A stretch of 15,443 nt of DNA from Propionibacteriaceae bacterium (GCA_031260385.1 JAIRKB010000158.1:1-15443), one strand, 5' to 3'. Shown: positions 5,853-13,377, counted from the first letter of the stretch. Made by a program: numbers and translations. The notes: generated by a model from the sequence alone, not told the origin.

Positions 5853-8561
5853 TTACCAGTGAACGATCACCATCGTGCCAACTTCCATCCAGTACCAGGC
5901 CGTCTTGGCCTCACTGGGGACCAGTCCAACGCAACCGTGGGAAGCGCGATAACCCGGGGTGGCCCAGTAATTTCCATGGATGGCAATGTCGAAGTTGAAG
6001 TAGGAGATCCACGGAACATCCTTGGTGAGGTAGTCATCACCCTCCATATCCTGGAGTGCGATCTGCATCCAGACGTGGAAGATTCCGGTCGGGGTCGGGG
6101 TGTGGGCTCGGCCAATCACCGATAGGTAAGAGGCGACCTTGGTCGTCCCCTCCCAAAGGATGGTCTGGTAGGTGCTCTGATTGACCTCAACCCACTTCTC
6201 ACCGCCGGGAACCAGGTATTCAGCGTCCATGGCGACCGGTTCGGTCGGCGCGTCTTGGGGCACGACCTCGACCGCCAGACTGAGGGCTCGGGCATCGGTG
6301 ACCGCTTTCGCAATCGCTTCGGTGACCTCAGCTGGTTTGCCTAGGGTGGTGCCGGCCGTGCCGCTCTGGTAGAGGTGGAGTTCCGTGCCATCTGGTCCGA
6401 CCAGCACCCGCCTCGGTGTTGCGGGCTTGGTTAGGCTGCCAGCGATCAAACGGGGGATGTCGCTCGCGATGGCTTCCCTATCGACTGTGACCGTGAAATG
6501 ACCCTGGTCTGGCTGGGGATTGACAACCACCCAGCTTGCGACCGTCGCTGGCTTGATAGTGTACGACGAGTCGCCGCGGGTCAAGGCGTAGGACTGAGCC
6601 AGCTTGTAGTTCGCTTGGGCGGCGGCCTGGTCGGCGACCGTTGTCGGTAGCAGAGCGGCTTCAAAGACTGGGGTGATCGTTAGTGGGGTGGTGACCCCCT
6701 CGCCATTCCTCAGGGCCAGGACGACTGCCTCAATATCGATGGTTAAACCATCGACGCTTGGGGTGACGACAAACTCACCTTGGTCGGAATCATAGACGAC
6801 GGTGGCGTTTTGGGCGCGCCGATTCCAGCCGAGCAGCTTCTCAAAGAGGTAGTCCTCTAGCGTGGCGCGGTCAATCGCCATCGCCAGAGGAACCGTCTTG
6901 GTCGTGAAGGGGTTGAGGCGCCCAAGCCAGGATAGGTCGCGTCCAGCAACCATCGCGTTTTGGACGGTCTGCTCGGGCAGTAGGGTGATCCCGAGGTCAG
7001 CCGCCGACACCACCAACTCCTTACCATCGAGGATTAAGGTGGCGGAATAGCTGGCGAAAAGGTCGGAGACATTGGCTCGGACCTCGGACTCGGTTTGACC
7101 GGTGAATTTTTGCCCTGCCAATTTTGTGCCCGGTGCCACCCGCGACTCGAAGTAGAGACTGGTGCCAACCGTGCTGCCGATCAACACCAACACGAGGGCG
7201 CCAATCAGCCCGGTGACGAGCAAGAGGGTCTTATTGGGTTTCCCGAGAGGTGCCGCATTGGGCCTCGCGGTGTCCTTCGATAGCCGGGGAAGCTTAATCA
7301 GTTTCTTGGCGGGCGGTTTTAACTGAACCGGGGCACCGAGGGTGGTCGCCTCCTGGTTTGGCGTCGCTGTTAGGTCAACCGGCTCGGGCGGGAGCGGTGG
7401 TACGAAGTTTAGCCCGGGTGTGGGTTCGCCTTGGCCTGTCGGTGGGGGTACGACCGGGACGCCCGGAGTCGGCGGTGGTGGCGGCACGACCGGGACGGCC
7501 GGAGGAGTTGGCGGCGGTGGCGGCACCAGAGGCGGGAGAGCCGATAGCGGAGGAGGCAGGGGAATGACCGGTCCCACCGGTGGAAGTGGCGGAGGTGGCG
7601 TTAAAGGCGGGGGAGTCGGTGGTGCCCCGGGCGTGACCGGTGCCGACGGTAGCGGCGGCAGTGGCGGAGGCGGCGGAGGCGGCGGCGGGGGTGGGACCGG
7701 AGGGAGGTTCTTCTGCGGGATCGTTGTCGCCGGTGTCGTTGGCCGGGGGATCTGAGGGAGGGTTTTGGCAGGGGTTTCGACCACTGGTATCTGGGTGAGA
7801 GTGGTGCTTGGAGTCACCGAGACCGGTATGTGGAGGAGGGTGGCATCAGGGGTCGCCGGGATTGGAATCTGTAGGAGCGTTGCGCTCGGTTCAGGTTGGG
7901 CCGGTGTGGTTTTGACGGCTTGGTCAACGACAGGCGCTTTGGGCTCTTCGACAGCAACGGGCGTCGCTGGTTTCCCAGGAGCTTCCGCGGCGGCGTCTGG
8001 TGCGGCCTGGGTCGCCTCGGCAGGCTTGTCGACGGAGTCCGCCTTGAGTTCAGTTTCGACGACGGCGGGGCTTTCGGCGGCAACTACCGGCTCGGGAGCC
8101 GGCTCGGGAGCTGGCTCGGCGGGGGTTTCGGCCTTGACTTCGACTGGGACTTCGATTTCGACCGGGATTTCGATTTCGATGATGGTATCGACGGAGATTG
8201 GGGCAGCGATCACGGCTGGAGTCTCGACCTCGGCTGGGGTCTCGACTTCAGCTGGGGTCTCGACTTCGGCTGGGGTCTCGACTTCGGCGGGGGCGTCGAC
8301 TGCGGTGATTGGCTCTGGTGTTGACTCGGGTTTTGACTCGTCGAAATGGGTGAGCCCATCATCAGTTTGCTCAAACAGTGGGCCTTTGCCGCGAGGCTTA
8401 AAGGTATTGGGCGGCGTCGGCTCAGCGACCGTCGACGAATCAACGGCCTCTTCCGCCTTGGACTCGGCGTCTTTCTTTGGCGCCTTTGGCTCGGCGTTCT
8501 TCTTCGACGCCTTTGGCCCGGCGTTCTTCTTCGACGCCTTCGGCTTACTGCTCTCGGCCAC
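5853..8561 (-). CDS. Membrane-anchored L,D-transpeptidase (YkuD domain) with long repeat- and proline-rich N-terminal tail
   Basis: Positions below count from an alternative upstream GTG at 8579 (908 residues). I prefer the GTG at 8561 (902 residues) because it follows GGGAGGT, whereas 8579 has no ribosome site. Residues ~10-40: lysine/alanine repeats. 98-121: AEVETP repeats. 233-284: 13-residue repeats. 291-400: proline-rich, including 11 consecutive prolines. 451-476: the single membrane helix, preceded by basic residues, so the N terminus should be inside. 482-640: two regions like PG_binding_4 domains (for example LDGKELVVSAADLGITL). 790-908: the YkuD catalytic domain with IHGNYW at 867-872 and SHGC at 880-883, Cys883 being the nucleophile. 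It would form 3-3 cross-links in peptidoglycan or attach proteins to it. The usual Arg or Asn after SHGC-V is Gly here. The gene is divergent from the LytR_C gene. Confidence 0.9.
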   Translation of the reverse strand: MAESSKPKASKKNAGPKASKKNAEPKAPKKDAESKAEEAVDSSTVAEPTPPNTFKPRGKGPLFEQTDDGLTHFDESKPESTPEPITAVDAPAEVETPAEVETPAEVETPAEVETPAVIAAPISVDTIIEIEIPVEIEVPVEVKAETPAEPAPEPAPEPVVAAESPAVVETELKADSVDKPAEATQAAPDAAAEAPGKPATPVAVEEPKAPVVDQAVKTTPAQPEPSATLLQIPIPATPDATLLHIPVSVTPSTTLTQIPVVETPAKTLPQIPRPTTPATTIPQKNLPPVPPPPPPPPPPPLPPLPSAPVTPGAPPTPPPLTPPPPLPPVGPVIPLPPPLSALPPLVPPPPPTPPAVPVVPPPPPTPGVPVVPPPTGQGEPTPGLNFVPPLPPEPVDLTATPNQEATTLGAPVQLKPPAKKLIKLPRLSKDTARPNAAPLGKPNKTLLLVTGLIGALVLVLIGSTVGTSLYFESRVAPGTKLAGQKFTGQTESEVRANVSDLFASYSATLILDGKELVVSAADLGITLLPEQTVQNAMVAGRDLSWLGRLNPFTTKTVPLAMAIDRATLEDYLFEKLLGWNRRAQNATVVYDSDQGEFVVTPSVDGLTIDIEAVVLALRNGEGVTTPLTITPVFEAALLPTTVADQAAAQANYKLAQSYALTRGDSSYTIKPATVASWVVVNPQPDQGHFTVTVDREAIASDIPRLIAGSLTKPATPRRVLVGPDGTELHLYQSGTAGTTLGKPAEVTEAIAKAVTDARALSLAVEVVPQDAPTEPVAMDAEYLVPGGEKWVEVNQSTYQTILWEGTTKVASYLSVIGRAHTPTPTGIFHVWMQIALQDMEGDDYLTKDVPWISYFNFDIAIHGNYWATPGYRASHGCVGLVPSEAKTAWYWMEVGTMVIVHW
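7728..7883 (-). repeat. Four 39-base (13-residue) degenerate tandem repeats in the transpeptidase tail
   Basis: Residues 233-245, 246-258, 259-271 and 272-284 (numbering from GTG 8579) share the pattern xTLxxIPxxxTPx, beginning ATLLQIP, ATLLHIP, TTLTQIP and KTLPQIP. A fifth partial copy, TTIPQ, runs into the polyproline segment. The copies differ by several substitutions, so this is an old expansion and not recent slippage. Confidence 0.8.
8221..8292 (-). repeat. Four near-identical 18-base tandem repeats encoding AEVETP
   Basis: Units at 8221-8238, 8239-8256, 8257-8274 and 8275-8292 differ at only one to three bases (plus strand GTCTCGACTTCGGCTGGG type) and encode AEVETP four times. Unit length is a multiple of three, so copy-number change would keep the frame. 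The near identity suggests recent expansion. Confidence 0.9.
8467..8547 (-). repeat. Three 27-base tandem repeats encoding lysine-rich 9-residue units
   Basis: Units 8467-8493, 8494-8520 and 8521-8547 encode PKASKKNAG-, PKASKKNAE- and PKAPKKDAE-like nonapeptides close to the N terminus of the transpeptidase. The two outer-end copies (8494-8547) are almost identical in DNA. They form a strongly basic segment with alanine, like nucleic-acid- or envelope-binding tails, but no function is shown. Confidence 0.85.
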
Positions 8562-8640
8562 TCCACCTCCCGTAGTCACGATGGTCCGACCGCGGAGTTA
8601 ATACCCGCCCCCCAACAGTCGAACCTTGGTTTGGGACGTA

Positions 8641-8684
8641 CCTAAGATTAGGCGCGATACCCCAAATCAACTATAGCGTGCTAT
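8641..8684. promoter_or_regulatory. Two 12-base palindromes between divergent envelope genes, with a possible -10 box
   Basis: CCTAAGATTAGG (8641-8652) and ATAGCGTGCTAT (8673-8684) are each perfect 5-base inverted repeats with a 2-base centre, 32 bases apart. The minus-strand reading of the first contains TAATCT (8650-8645), which fits the actinobacterial -10 pattern TAnnnT for the transpeptidase gene; its -35 is poor. They may be operators acting on one or both divergent genes. Confidence 0.35.
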
Positions 8685-8753
8685 CGGTTGAGTCTGGAAC
8701 GAGTCCGAGAACCCCACCCGTGCGGCAAGTTCCTCACTCGACCCACGCCAGGC

Positions 8754-8759
8754 TAAACT
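8754..8759 (+). promoter_or_regulatory. Possible -10 box of the LytR_C gene
   Basis: TAAACT fits the TAnnnT pattern and would place the transcript start about 20 bases before the GTG at 8787. The -35 region (around TTCCTC 8730-8735) is weak, as is common in actinobacteria. Confidence 0.3.
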
Positions 8760-8786
8760 AATCCCGGAGAAACTCTAGGAGGCCAT

Positions 8787-9347
8787 GTGAACTACCGGAA
8801 TGTGCTGCGGCAGGCATCGACTCCGATCACCCTTGTCGTATTGCTGGGGCTGCTGGCGGCGGGGGCTGCCTGGGGCTACTCCATGGTGACCGCCAAAGTT
8901 GAGGCACCACCACCGCCGGAATGTGTGACCATGCAAATGAGGGAGCTAACCCCGGAAACGGTCACCGTTAGGGTTTACAACGCCGGCAGTATTCGCGGAT
9001 TGGCCGGCGATGTCGCCGACAAACTCGAAGCCGCTGGGTTCATCATTGGGACGGTGGGTAACAAGGAGGCTAATGTCGCGGTCATCCTGATCGTCGGCGC
9101 CGCCACTGATAGTCCTGAGGTGCAGTTGGTCTCCCGTTGGTTCGTTGACCCCAATATCCAAGGCGATGGTCGCGTTGATCACACGGTCGACATCATTTTG
9201 GGCAATAGTTTCGACACCTACGTTGCTTGGGCAGAGGATCCCGATCCGGTGATGCAGATCCCCGGCGGGCAGGTTTGCTTACCCGAGACCCCCACCCCGT
9301 CGACGACCGAGACGCCGACGCCAGCGCCAACCACTACCGGAACCTGA
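8787..9347 (+). CDS. LytR_C domain-containing membrane-anchored protein
   Basis: A 186-residue protein. One N-terminal membrane helix spans residues 14-33, followed by a short AKVEAPPPPE linker. Residues ~59-142 match the LytR C-terminal (LytR_C) domain: VTVRVYNAGSIRGLAGDVADKLEAAGF, then a VGNKEANVAVILIVG strand and a final VDIILGNSF. The tail is rich in Thr, Pro and Glu (PETPTPSTTETPTPAP type), typical of exported wall proteins. Cys46 and Cys164 flank the domain and could pair outside the cell. LytR_C is best known as an appendage of LCP wall-polymer ligases; here it stands alone without the catalytic domain, a common actinobacterial arrangement of unknown function. GTG 8787 has AGGAGG four bases upstream. 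The ATG two bases earlier is followed at once by TGA, so it cannot start this protein. It ends 13 bases from the convergent transporter gene. Confidence 0.88.
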   Translation: MNYRNVLRQASTPITLVVLLGLLAAGAAWGYSMVTAKVEAPPPPECVTMQMRELTPETVTVRVYNAGSIRGLAGDVADKLEAAGFIIGTVGNKEANVAVILIVGAATDSPEVQLVSRWFVDPNIQGDGRVDHTVDIILGNSFDTYVAWAEDPDPVMQIPGGQVCLPETPTPSTTETPTPAPTTTGT

Positions 9348-9360
9348 TCGCGGCGAACCG

Positions 9361-10668
9361 TCACACTAATACGAAAAAACGCAGCCAGGTGTAGAGCCAG
9401 GCGATGGCGACGGTGATGGCGGTGACGATTAGACCGTAGCGGGTGAACCTCCAGAAACTGATCGGGCGGCCCCACTTTGCCGCTACCCCAAGGACGACCA
9501 CATTGGCGCCCGCTGCTACGGCGGTGGCATTACCACTCAGGTCCGCTCCGAAGACGAAAGCCCACCACAGCGGGCTGTCAGCTCCCCGGTGGGAGGTGGA
9601 GGCGACCATCGCTTCGACCACTGGCACCATCGCCGTGGTGTAGGGAATATTGTCCACCAGGCCTCCGGCGATCGTCGAGAAGACCAACAGGCCGGTCACT
9701 CCCAAGAGTTCGTTGCCACCCATCAGGTTAGCCGCTGCTTGCCCAACGGCCTCAATGACCCCGACCTGAACCAAGGAGCCGACCAAGACGAACAAGGCCA
9801 TGAAGAAGGCTAAGGTCATCCATTCCACCTCGCCGAGGAACTGGCGTGGGGTCGTACGACTAACTAAGACCATTGCACCGGCACCGAGCAGCGCGATCAT
9901 GGATAGGTCAACGTGGATGACGGTGTGGAGACCGAAGGCGAGCATGGTCGCTGCCAGGATGATTAGGCATTTGATTAACAGCGGGCGGTCTTCAATCGAG
10001 TCGGCCGGGGTCAGGCCGTCGAGGACTTCGTCAGGGTTGACCTTGACGCGCAATTGCTTGCGGAACATCAACACCAGCAAGCCAATCAAAACCGCGAGCA
10101 AGATGATCGCCAAGGGCAAAGCGTAGATTAAGAAATCATTGAAGGTTAGGCCAGCTCGGAAGGCAATAATAATGTTTGGTGGGTCGGCGATCAGGGTCGA
10201 GACGCCGCCCACATTCGCGGCAAAGACTAGGGCGATTAGGTGGGGCATCGGATCGATATTGAGCCGCTGGCAGACCGACAAGGTGACCGGGGTCACCAGC
10301 AGGACAGTCGTGACATTGTCTAGGATCGGAGACAGGCCCGCCGTGATCAAGACCAGCAGGATGATCAGACGGATCGGTTTCCCATGGGAGGCTCGCGCTG
10401 CCCACAAGGCGAGGAATTCGAACAGACCGGTGTGACGCAAGACCGAGACGATCACCATCATGCCGAACAGCAAGAAGAGTACGTCCCAGTCAACGCCGGT
10501 TTTTTTGTCAAAGAAAGCGGAGTGGGCATTGACGAGAGCTAGGTCATCGTTGAGGATCGCCGTGTTGATGATGCCCAGGAGGATCATTGCCGCCACCCCA
10601 CCAAGGGCCGCTGCCACGCGATGGACCTTCTCGGTGGCAATCAGTAGATAACTGACCACAAAGATCAC
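9361..10668 (-). CDS. ArsB/NhaD-family (ion transporter superfamily) membrane transporter
   Basis: At least 435 residues with about 11 hydrophobic segments. Signature stretches are ATEKVHRVAAALGG at 11-24, DWDVLFLLFGMM at 60-71, the first half-repeat loop LDNVTTVLLVTP at 116-127, ADPPNIII at 161-168, and the matching second half DNIPYTTAMVPV at 339-350 with GADLSGNAT at 374-382. This inverted-repeat plan is that of the ArsB/NhaD/P-protein group, which moves arsenite, Na+ in exchange for H+, or organic anions; the substrate cannot be assigned. No arsR or arsC is adjacent. The start is doubtful: GTG 10668 has no ribosome site and cuts into the first membrane helix, while the frame is open and hydrophobic up to the stop at 10705-10707 without ATG, GTG or TTG. 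The stated start is therefore provisional. It lies 116 bases downstream of the sortase gene. Confidence 0.88.
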   Translation of the reverse strand: MIFVVSYLLIATEKVHRVAAALGGVAAMILLGIINTAILNDDLALVNAHSAFFDKKTGVDWDVLFLLFGMMVIVSVLRHTGLFEFLALWAARASHGKPIRLIILLVLITAGLSPILDNVTTVLLVTPVTLSVCQRLNIDPMPHLIALVFAANVGGVSTLIADPPNIIIAFRAGLTFNDFLIYALPLAIILLAVLIGLLVLMFRKQLRVKVNPDEVLDGLTPADSIEDRPLLIKCLIILAATMLAFGLHTVIHVDLSMIALLGAGAMVLVSRTTPRQFLGEVEWMTLAFFMALFVLVGSLVQVGVIEAVGQAAANLMGGNELLGVTGLLVFSTIAGGLVDNIPYTTAMVPVVEAMVASTSHRGADSPLWWAFVFGADLSGNATAVAAGANVVVLGVAAKWGRPISFWRFTRYGLIVTAITVAIAWLYTWLRFFVLV

Positions 10669-10784
10669 AATGGCGGCAGTGGTAATAAAGATGACAAGCT
10701 CCGTTCATTCGCGTCTTTTGCAACAGTCCTGACGCCAATGTCCGAAGGCCTACCGTGGGGTGGATTCGACAACGAAAATTCGTG

Positions 10785-11717
10785 TCACTGGGTCAGGGGA
10801 CTGGTAACAACCCTAGCAGACGCGGGAATGGACCCCGGCGACGGGCCTGACGGGGGCTCGTCTTGGCTCAGTCTGGGGTCGCTAGCTGGGGTTGAGGTTG
10901 ACTCGTCTCGTCGCCGCTTGACAAGGAAGACGGCAATGATTAACCCGAACATCGCAACCGCCGTAATACCGGTGGCGACTAGGACCTTTCGATCAATCGA
11001 ACCGGGGGCTTTGCTGATGGTCGCGCGCTGGTTGGGGTCGTAGTCAACGCGCTCACCGCGTACTAGTAGACGATGCGAGTTGATGCCATAGGGGGTGCAG
11101 GTCAACAGCGTCACGTAATCCTTACCTTCGACTCGGCCTAGCTTGAGCACCTGGGAGGGTTCGACGACCTCGACCTTGTCAACGGCATAGGCCAGGGTTT
11201 CCCCTAGAACGTGGAGGTAGAACTGATCGCCAACCTGGAGTTCAACCAAGTCAGTGAAGAGCTTGGCGCTACTCAAGCCGGTATGGCCGGTGAGCACCGA
11301 ATGGCGAGATAGACCGCCGATCGGCAGGGTGGTCCCTTCGAGATGCCCGATCCCTTTCAACAAGACCGCCTCGGAAGTGCCATGGTATATCGGCAGCCGC
11401 AGCCCGAGCTTGGGGATCTCGATATAGCCCATGATCCCGCTAACGCCCAGGGCCTGCCAGTAATCGTCGGTTAGCGCCATCCCCGTACCGGCAATAAACG
11501 GATCGTGGACTGGCTGTCCGGTTAGAGTCTGGTTATAGACCTCGGCGGCCTCCCGGGCTGCCGCCAGGGCGTCCGGGTCAAGGTCCGCCAAGGTTTCATC
11601 ATAAACAGCGATCGCCTGGGAGCCATTACGTTCTGCGATGTAATTCGCCACAAATGGGTAAGATCCAAGCCCAATCCCCCCACAAGACAGCACTATCGCC
11701 AGTAGCACCCGCTTCAT
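10785..11717 (-). CDS. srtC: Class C (pilus-assembling) sortase
   Basis: A 310-residue transmembrane transpeptidase. An N-terminal membrane helix or signal anchor (residues 3-24) is followed by an extracellular catalytic domain: His145 in LTGHTG, Cys207 in TLLTCTPYG and Arg216 in HRLLVRG form the sortase triad. The lid motif H-DPF (residues 71-74) typical of pilin-polymerising class C enzymes lies ahead of the catalytic core. A second helix (about 245-266) is followed by KRRR and a ~40-residue Ser/Pro-rich cytoplasmic tail. It would cleave the pilin LPxTG-like motif between Thr and Gly and join it to the lysine of the next backbone subunit. The ATG at 11717 has GGAG five bases upstream. It is the third gene of the adhesin-backbone-sortase cassette, separated from the backbone gene by 85 bases containing a long palindrome. 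Confidence 0.95.
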   Translation of the reverse strand: MKRVLLAIVLSCGGIGLGSYPFVANYIAERNGSQAIAVYDETLADLDPDALAAAREAAEVYNQTLTGQPVHDPFIAGTGMALTDDYWQALGVSGIMGYIEIPKLGLRLPIYHGTSEAVLLKGIGHLEGTTLPIGGLSRHSVLTGHTGLSSAKLFTDLVELQVGDQFYLHVLGETLAYAVDKVEVVEPSQVLKLGRVEGKDYVTLLTCTPYGINSHRLLVRGERVDYDPNQRATISKAPGSIDRKVLVATGITAVAMFGLIIAVFLVKRRRDESTSTPASDPRLSQDEPPSGPSPGSIPASARVVTSPLTQ

Positions 11718-11734
11718 GATCTCTCCGTTCCGCT

Positions 11735-11779
11735 ATGGGGACGGTCCTGGTGGCCTAAGGCCACCAGGACCGTCCCCAT
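11735..11779. repeat. 45-bp near-perfect palindrome between backbone pilin and sortase genes
   Basis: Bases 11735-11756 are the exact reverse complement of 11758-11779 (22-base arms, single central A at 11757). The arms begin ATGGGGACGGTCCTGG. It sits 23 bases after the backbone pilin stop and 17 before the sortase ATG. There is no T-run on either side, so it is not a standard intrinsic terminator. The GGGGACGG-type ends recall palindromes that I associate with REP/RAYT elements in other bacteria; that link is from memory. As RNA it would form a very stable stem that could stabilise the pilin mRNA or reduce sortase expression. Only one copy is present in the window. Confidence 0.92.
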
Positions 11780-11802
11780 CGCTTCCCCAATGATTCAATG
11801 GG

Positions 11803-13377
11803 TTAGATCTTCGGGGTTAGGGGGGAGGTTTTGCGGCGGGTGACGATGATCAGGCCGGCGGCGCCGAGCAAGAGGATGCTGGCGACGCTGAAGGTGATCG
11901 TTCCGGCACCACCGGTTAGCGGCAAGATGAACCGTTGCGAGTTCTTGACGATTAGGTTGTAGCGGAAGTTGTAGTCCTCGGGGTCGAGGTAGCCCAGATA
12001 GGCCGCCTCGAAGGAGACCACGCCGGGGCCGGTCAACTTGTTGTAACCCGCTGGAGCGGCGGTTTCAACCACCCAGTAGGTCCGCCAAGTCAGAACTCCC
12101 TGATCCTCGGTGTAGTCAATCAGACCGATGAAGGAAGCGGTGTTATCGGGAGCGATCTCCCAGACCTCGGCGGAATCCCAGCCCTGGGTGCCACAGTCGT
12201 AGAGAATCATCGTCGCCGAGTCGATTCGTACGAAGCAGCCAGCCTTGGCGTTATCCTCACTGGTCGCCAGCTGGAATGTAGCGCCGGTTAGAGGATCGCC
12301 TTTCTGGTCGTACTTTGTGATATCGATCGCGGCGGTGTGAATCTTCGAACCCGGATCATCAGGATCGGAGTTGCCCTCAAAATCATCGCCATTCGAGTTG
12401 GTGAACTCGACCGTACCTTGGTTGAGGATCGTCAGATCTTGGCTTTCGAGGATTGACGCATTGATTGTCACATCAAAGGCGATGATGACATGGCTCAAGC
12501 CGTCGAGGGCCAGTCGACCCTCCTCGGTGAAAGAGACCACCAACTTGTGGTTGGAGTAACTAACGGTGTAATCGGTGTCGAGAACCAAGACGCTAGCGGG
12601 GATGGTTGTCACTTCCAGCGAATCAAGGACATAGTCCAGAGCGAGATCAAGTTGGTCATAGATGTCGAACTTCATGGAGTCGGCGATATCGGTCGGAATG
12701 GTGGTGGTGATGGTGTAGGAAATGGTGTCACCAACCATCACCGCTCCGGAACCAGCCGACTCTTTCTGGACGCTCAGGGCTTCATTCTTCGGGTAGACAT
12801 GGACTGGATCGAGCCAGCCCGTACCATCGGCGTTCGCCATCGGAACGGCTACCACGAAGGGAAGTGCGGCTTGACTGATGTACAAGGTCTCACCGGTGTT
12901 CGCATTGGTAATATCCGTAGACGCCGTGGTGTTCTCGATCACCAGATAGCGACCGATAGCGAGGTCTGCCGCCGTCGCCGAGCCATCACCAGAGGTGGTT
13001 ACCTGGGCCGGATCAGCCGGGCTGAGAGCATACTCACCAATCAGAGTCGAACCGTCATAGACCTGTAGGTTGCCGTTACCATTAAGAACGTAAATTCCTT
13101 GGGGCGGTACATCAGGCCACTGGGGGTCGAGGGGGGCACCGACCATATAGAGGTCAAAGACGACCCCATTGGCTGGGATAACATCCTGCCAGCCGCTCGG
13201 GTCCTGCCACTGACCATCATTGTCCGTCCCCAGAACTGGGGAGCCGATGTACTTATGGATGATCAGCGTGCCAGACTCGGGCAAGTCGTCCGCCGAAGCG
13301 GTCAGGGTTAGCGCGGGCGAGACTAGCGCCACTAAGCCAGCAACCAGTAACGCCCGAAGGGGGGTTTTCATTGTCAT
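11803..13377 (-). CDS. Backbone (major) pilin, LPxTG-type, isopeptide-forming
   Basis: A 524-residue secreted subunit from the ATG at 13377, which overlaps the upstream stop as ATGA. A longer reading to 13479 would run 34 non-signal residues into the adhesin gene and is rejected. Residues 4-29 form a signal peptide ending ASA. WLDPVHVYPKN (188-198) is the pilin motif, with Lys197 the expected acceptor of the intersubunit bond. A middle domain (~200-345) starts LSVQKESAG, a usual isopeptide-lysine context. A third domain (~350-480) starts IDITKYDQKG and contains the E-box YWVVETAAPAGY with Glu438; Cys381 and Cys395 there could pair. The C-terminal sorting signal is LPLTG (485-489), a hydrophobic helix and RRK. 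It is polymerised into the fibre by the downstream sortase. Architecture matches SpaA/FimA-type shafts. Confidence 0.95.
   Translation of the reverse strand: MTMKTPLRALLVAGLVALVSPALTLTASADDLPESGTLIIHKYIGSPVLGTDNDGQWQDPSGWQDVIPANGVVFDLYMVGAPLDPQWPDVPPQGIYVLNGNGNLQVYDGSTLIGEYALSPADPAQVTTSGDGSATAADLAIGRYLVIENTTASTDITNANTGETLYISQAALPFVVAVPMANADGTGWLDPVHVYPKNEALSVQKESAGSGAVMVGDTISYTITTTIPTDIADSMKFDIYDQLDLALDYVLDSLEVTTIPASVLVLDTDYTVSYSNHKLVVSFTEEGRLALDGLSHVIIAFDVTINASILESQDLTILNQGTVEFTNSNGDDFEGNSDPDDPGSKIHTAAIDITKYDQKGDPLTGATFQLATSEDNAKAGCFVRIDSATMILYDCGTQGWDSAEVWEIAPDNTASFIGLIDYTEDQGVLTWRTYWVVETAAPAGYNKLTGPGVVSFEAAYLGYLDPEDYNFRYNLIVKNSQRFILPLTGGAGTITFSVASILLLGAAGLIIVTRRKTSPLTPKI

Noticed and set aside
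8221..8292. Regular 18-base repeats that could suggest a CRISPR or direct-repeat array
   Set aside because: The units are contiguous with no spacers and encode AEVETP within a real protein.
7342..8601. Long plus-strand open frames rich in Gly (7342-7755) and in Ser/Thr/Ala (7765-8601)
   Set aside because: They mirror the proline- and repeat-rich part of the transpeptidase on the other strand, where skewed codons remove stops. They have no ribosome site or recognisable domain.
10772..10783. ACGAAAATTCGT palindrome just after the sortase stop as a terminator
   Set aside because: The arms are only five bases and AT-rich, and no T-run follows in the minus direction.
10785..11717. Housekeeping class A or E sortase
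   Set aside because: The DPF lid motif, the C-terminal membrane helix and the adjacent pilin genes indicate class C.
11735..11779. Palindrome as an intrinsic terminator
   Set aside because: No T-run follows on either strand, and the stem is longer and more perfect than typical terminators.
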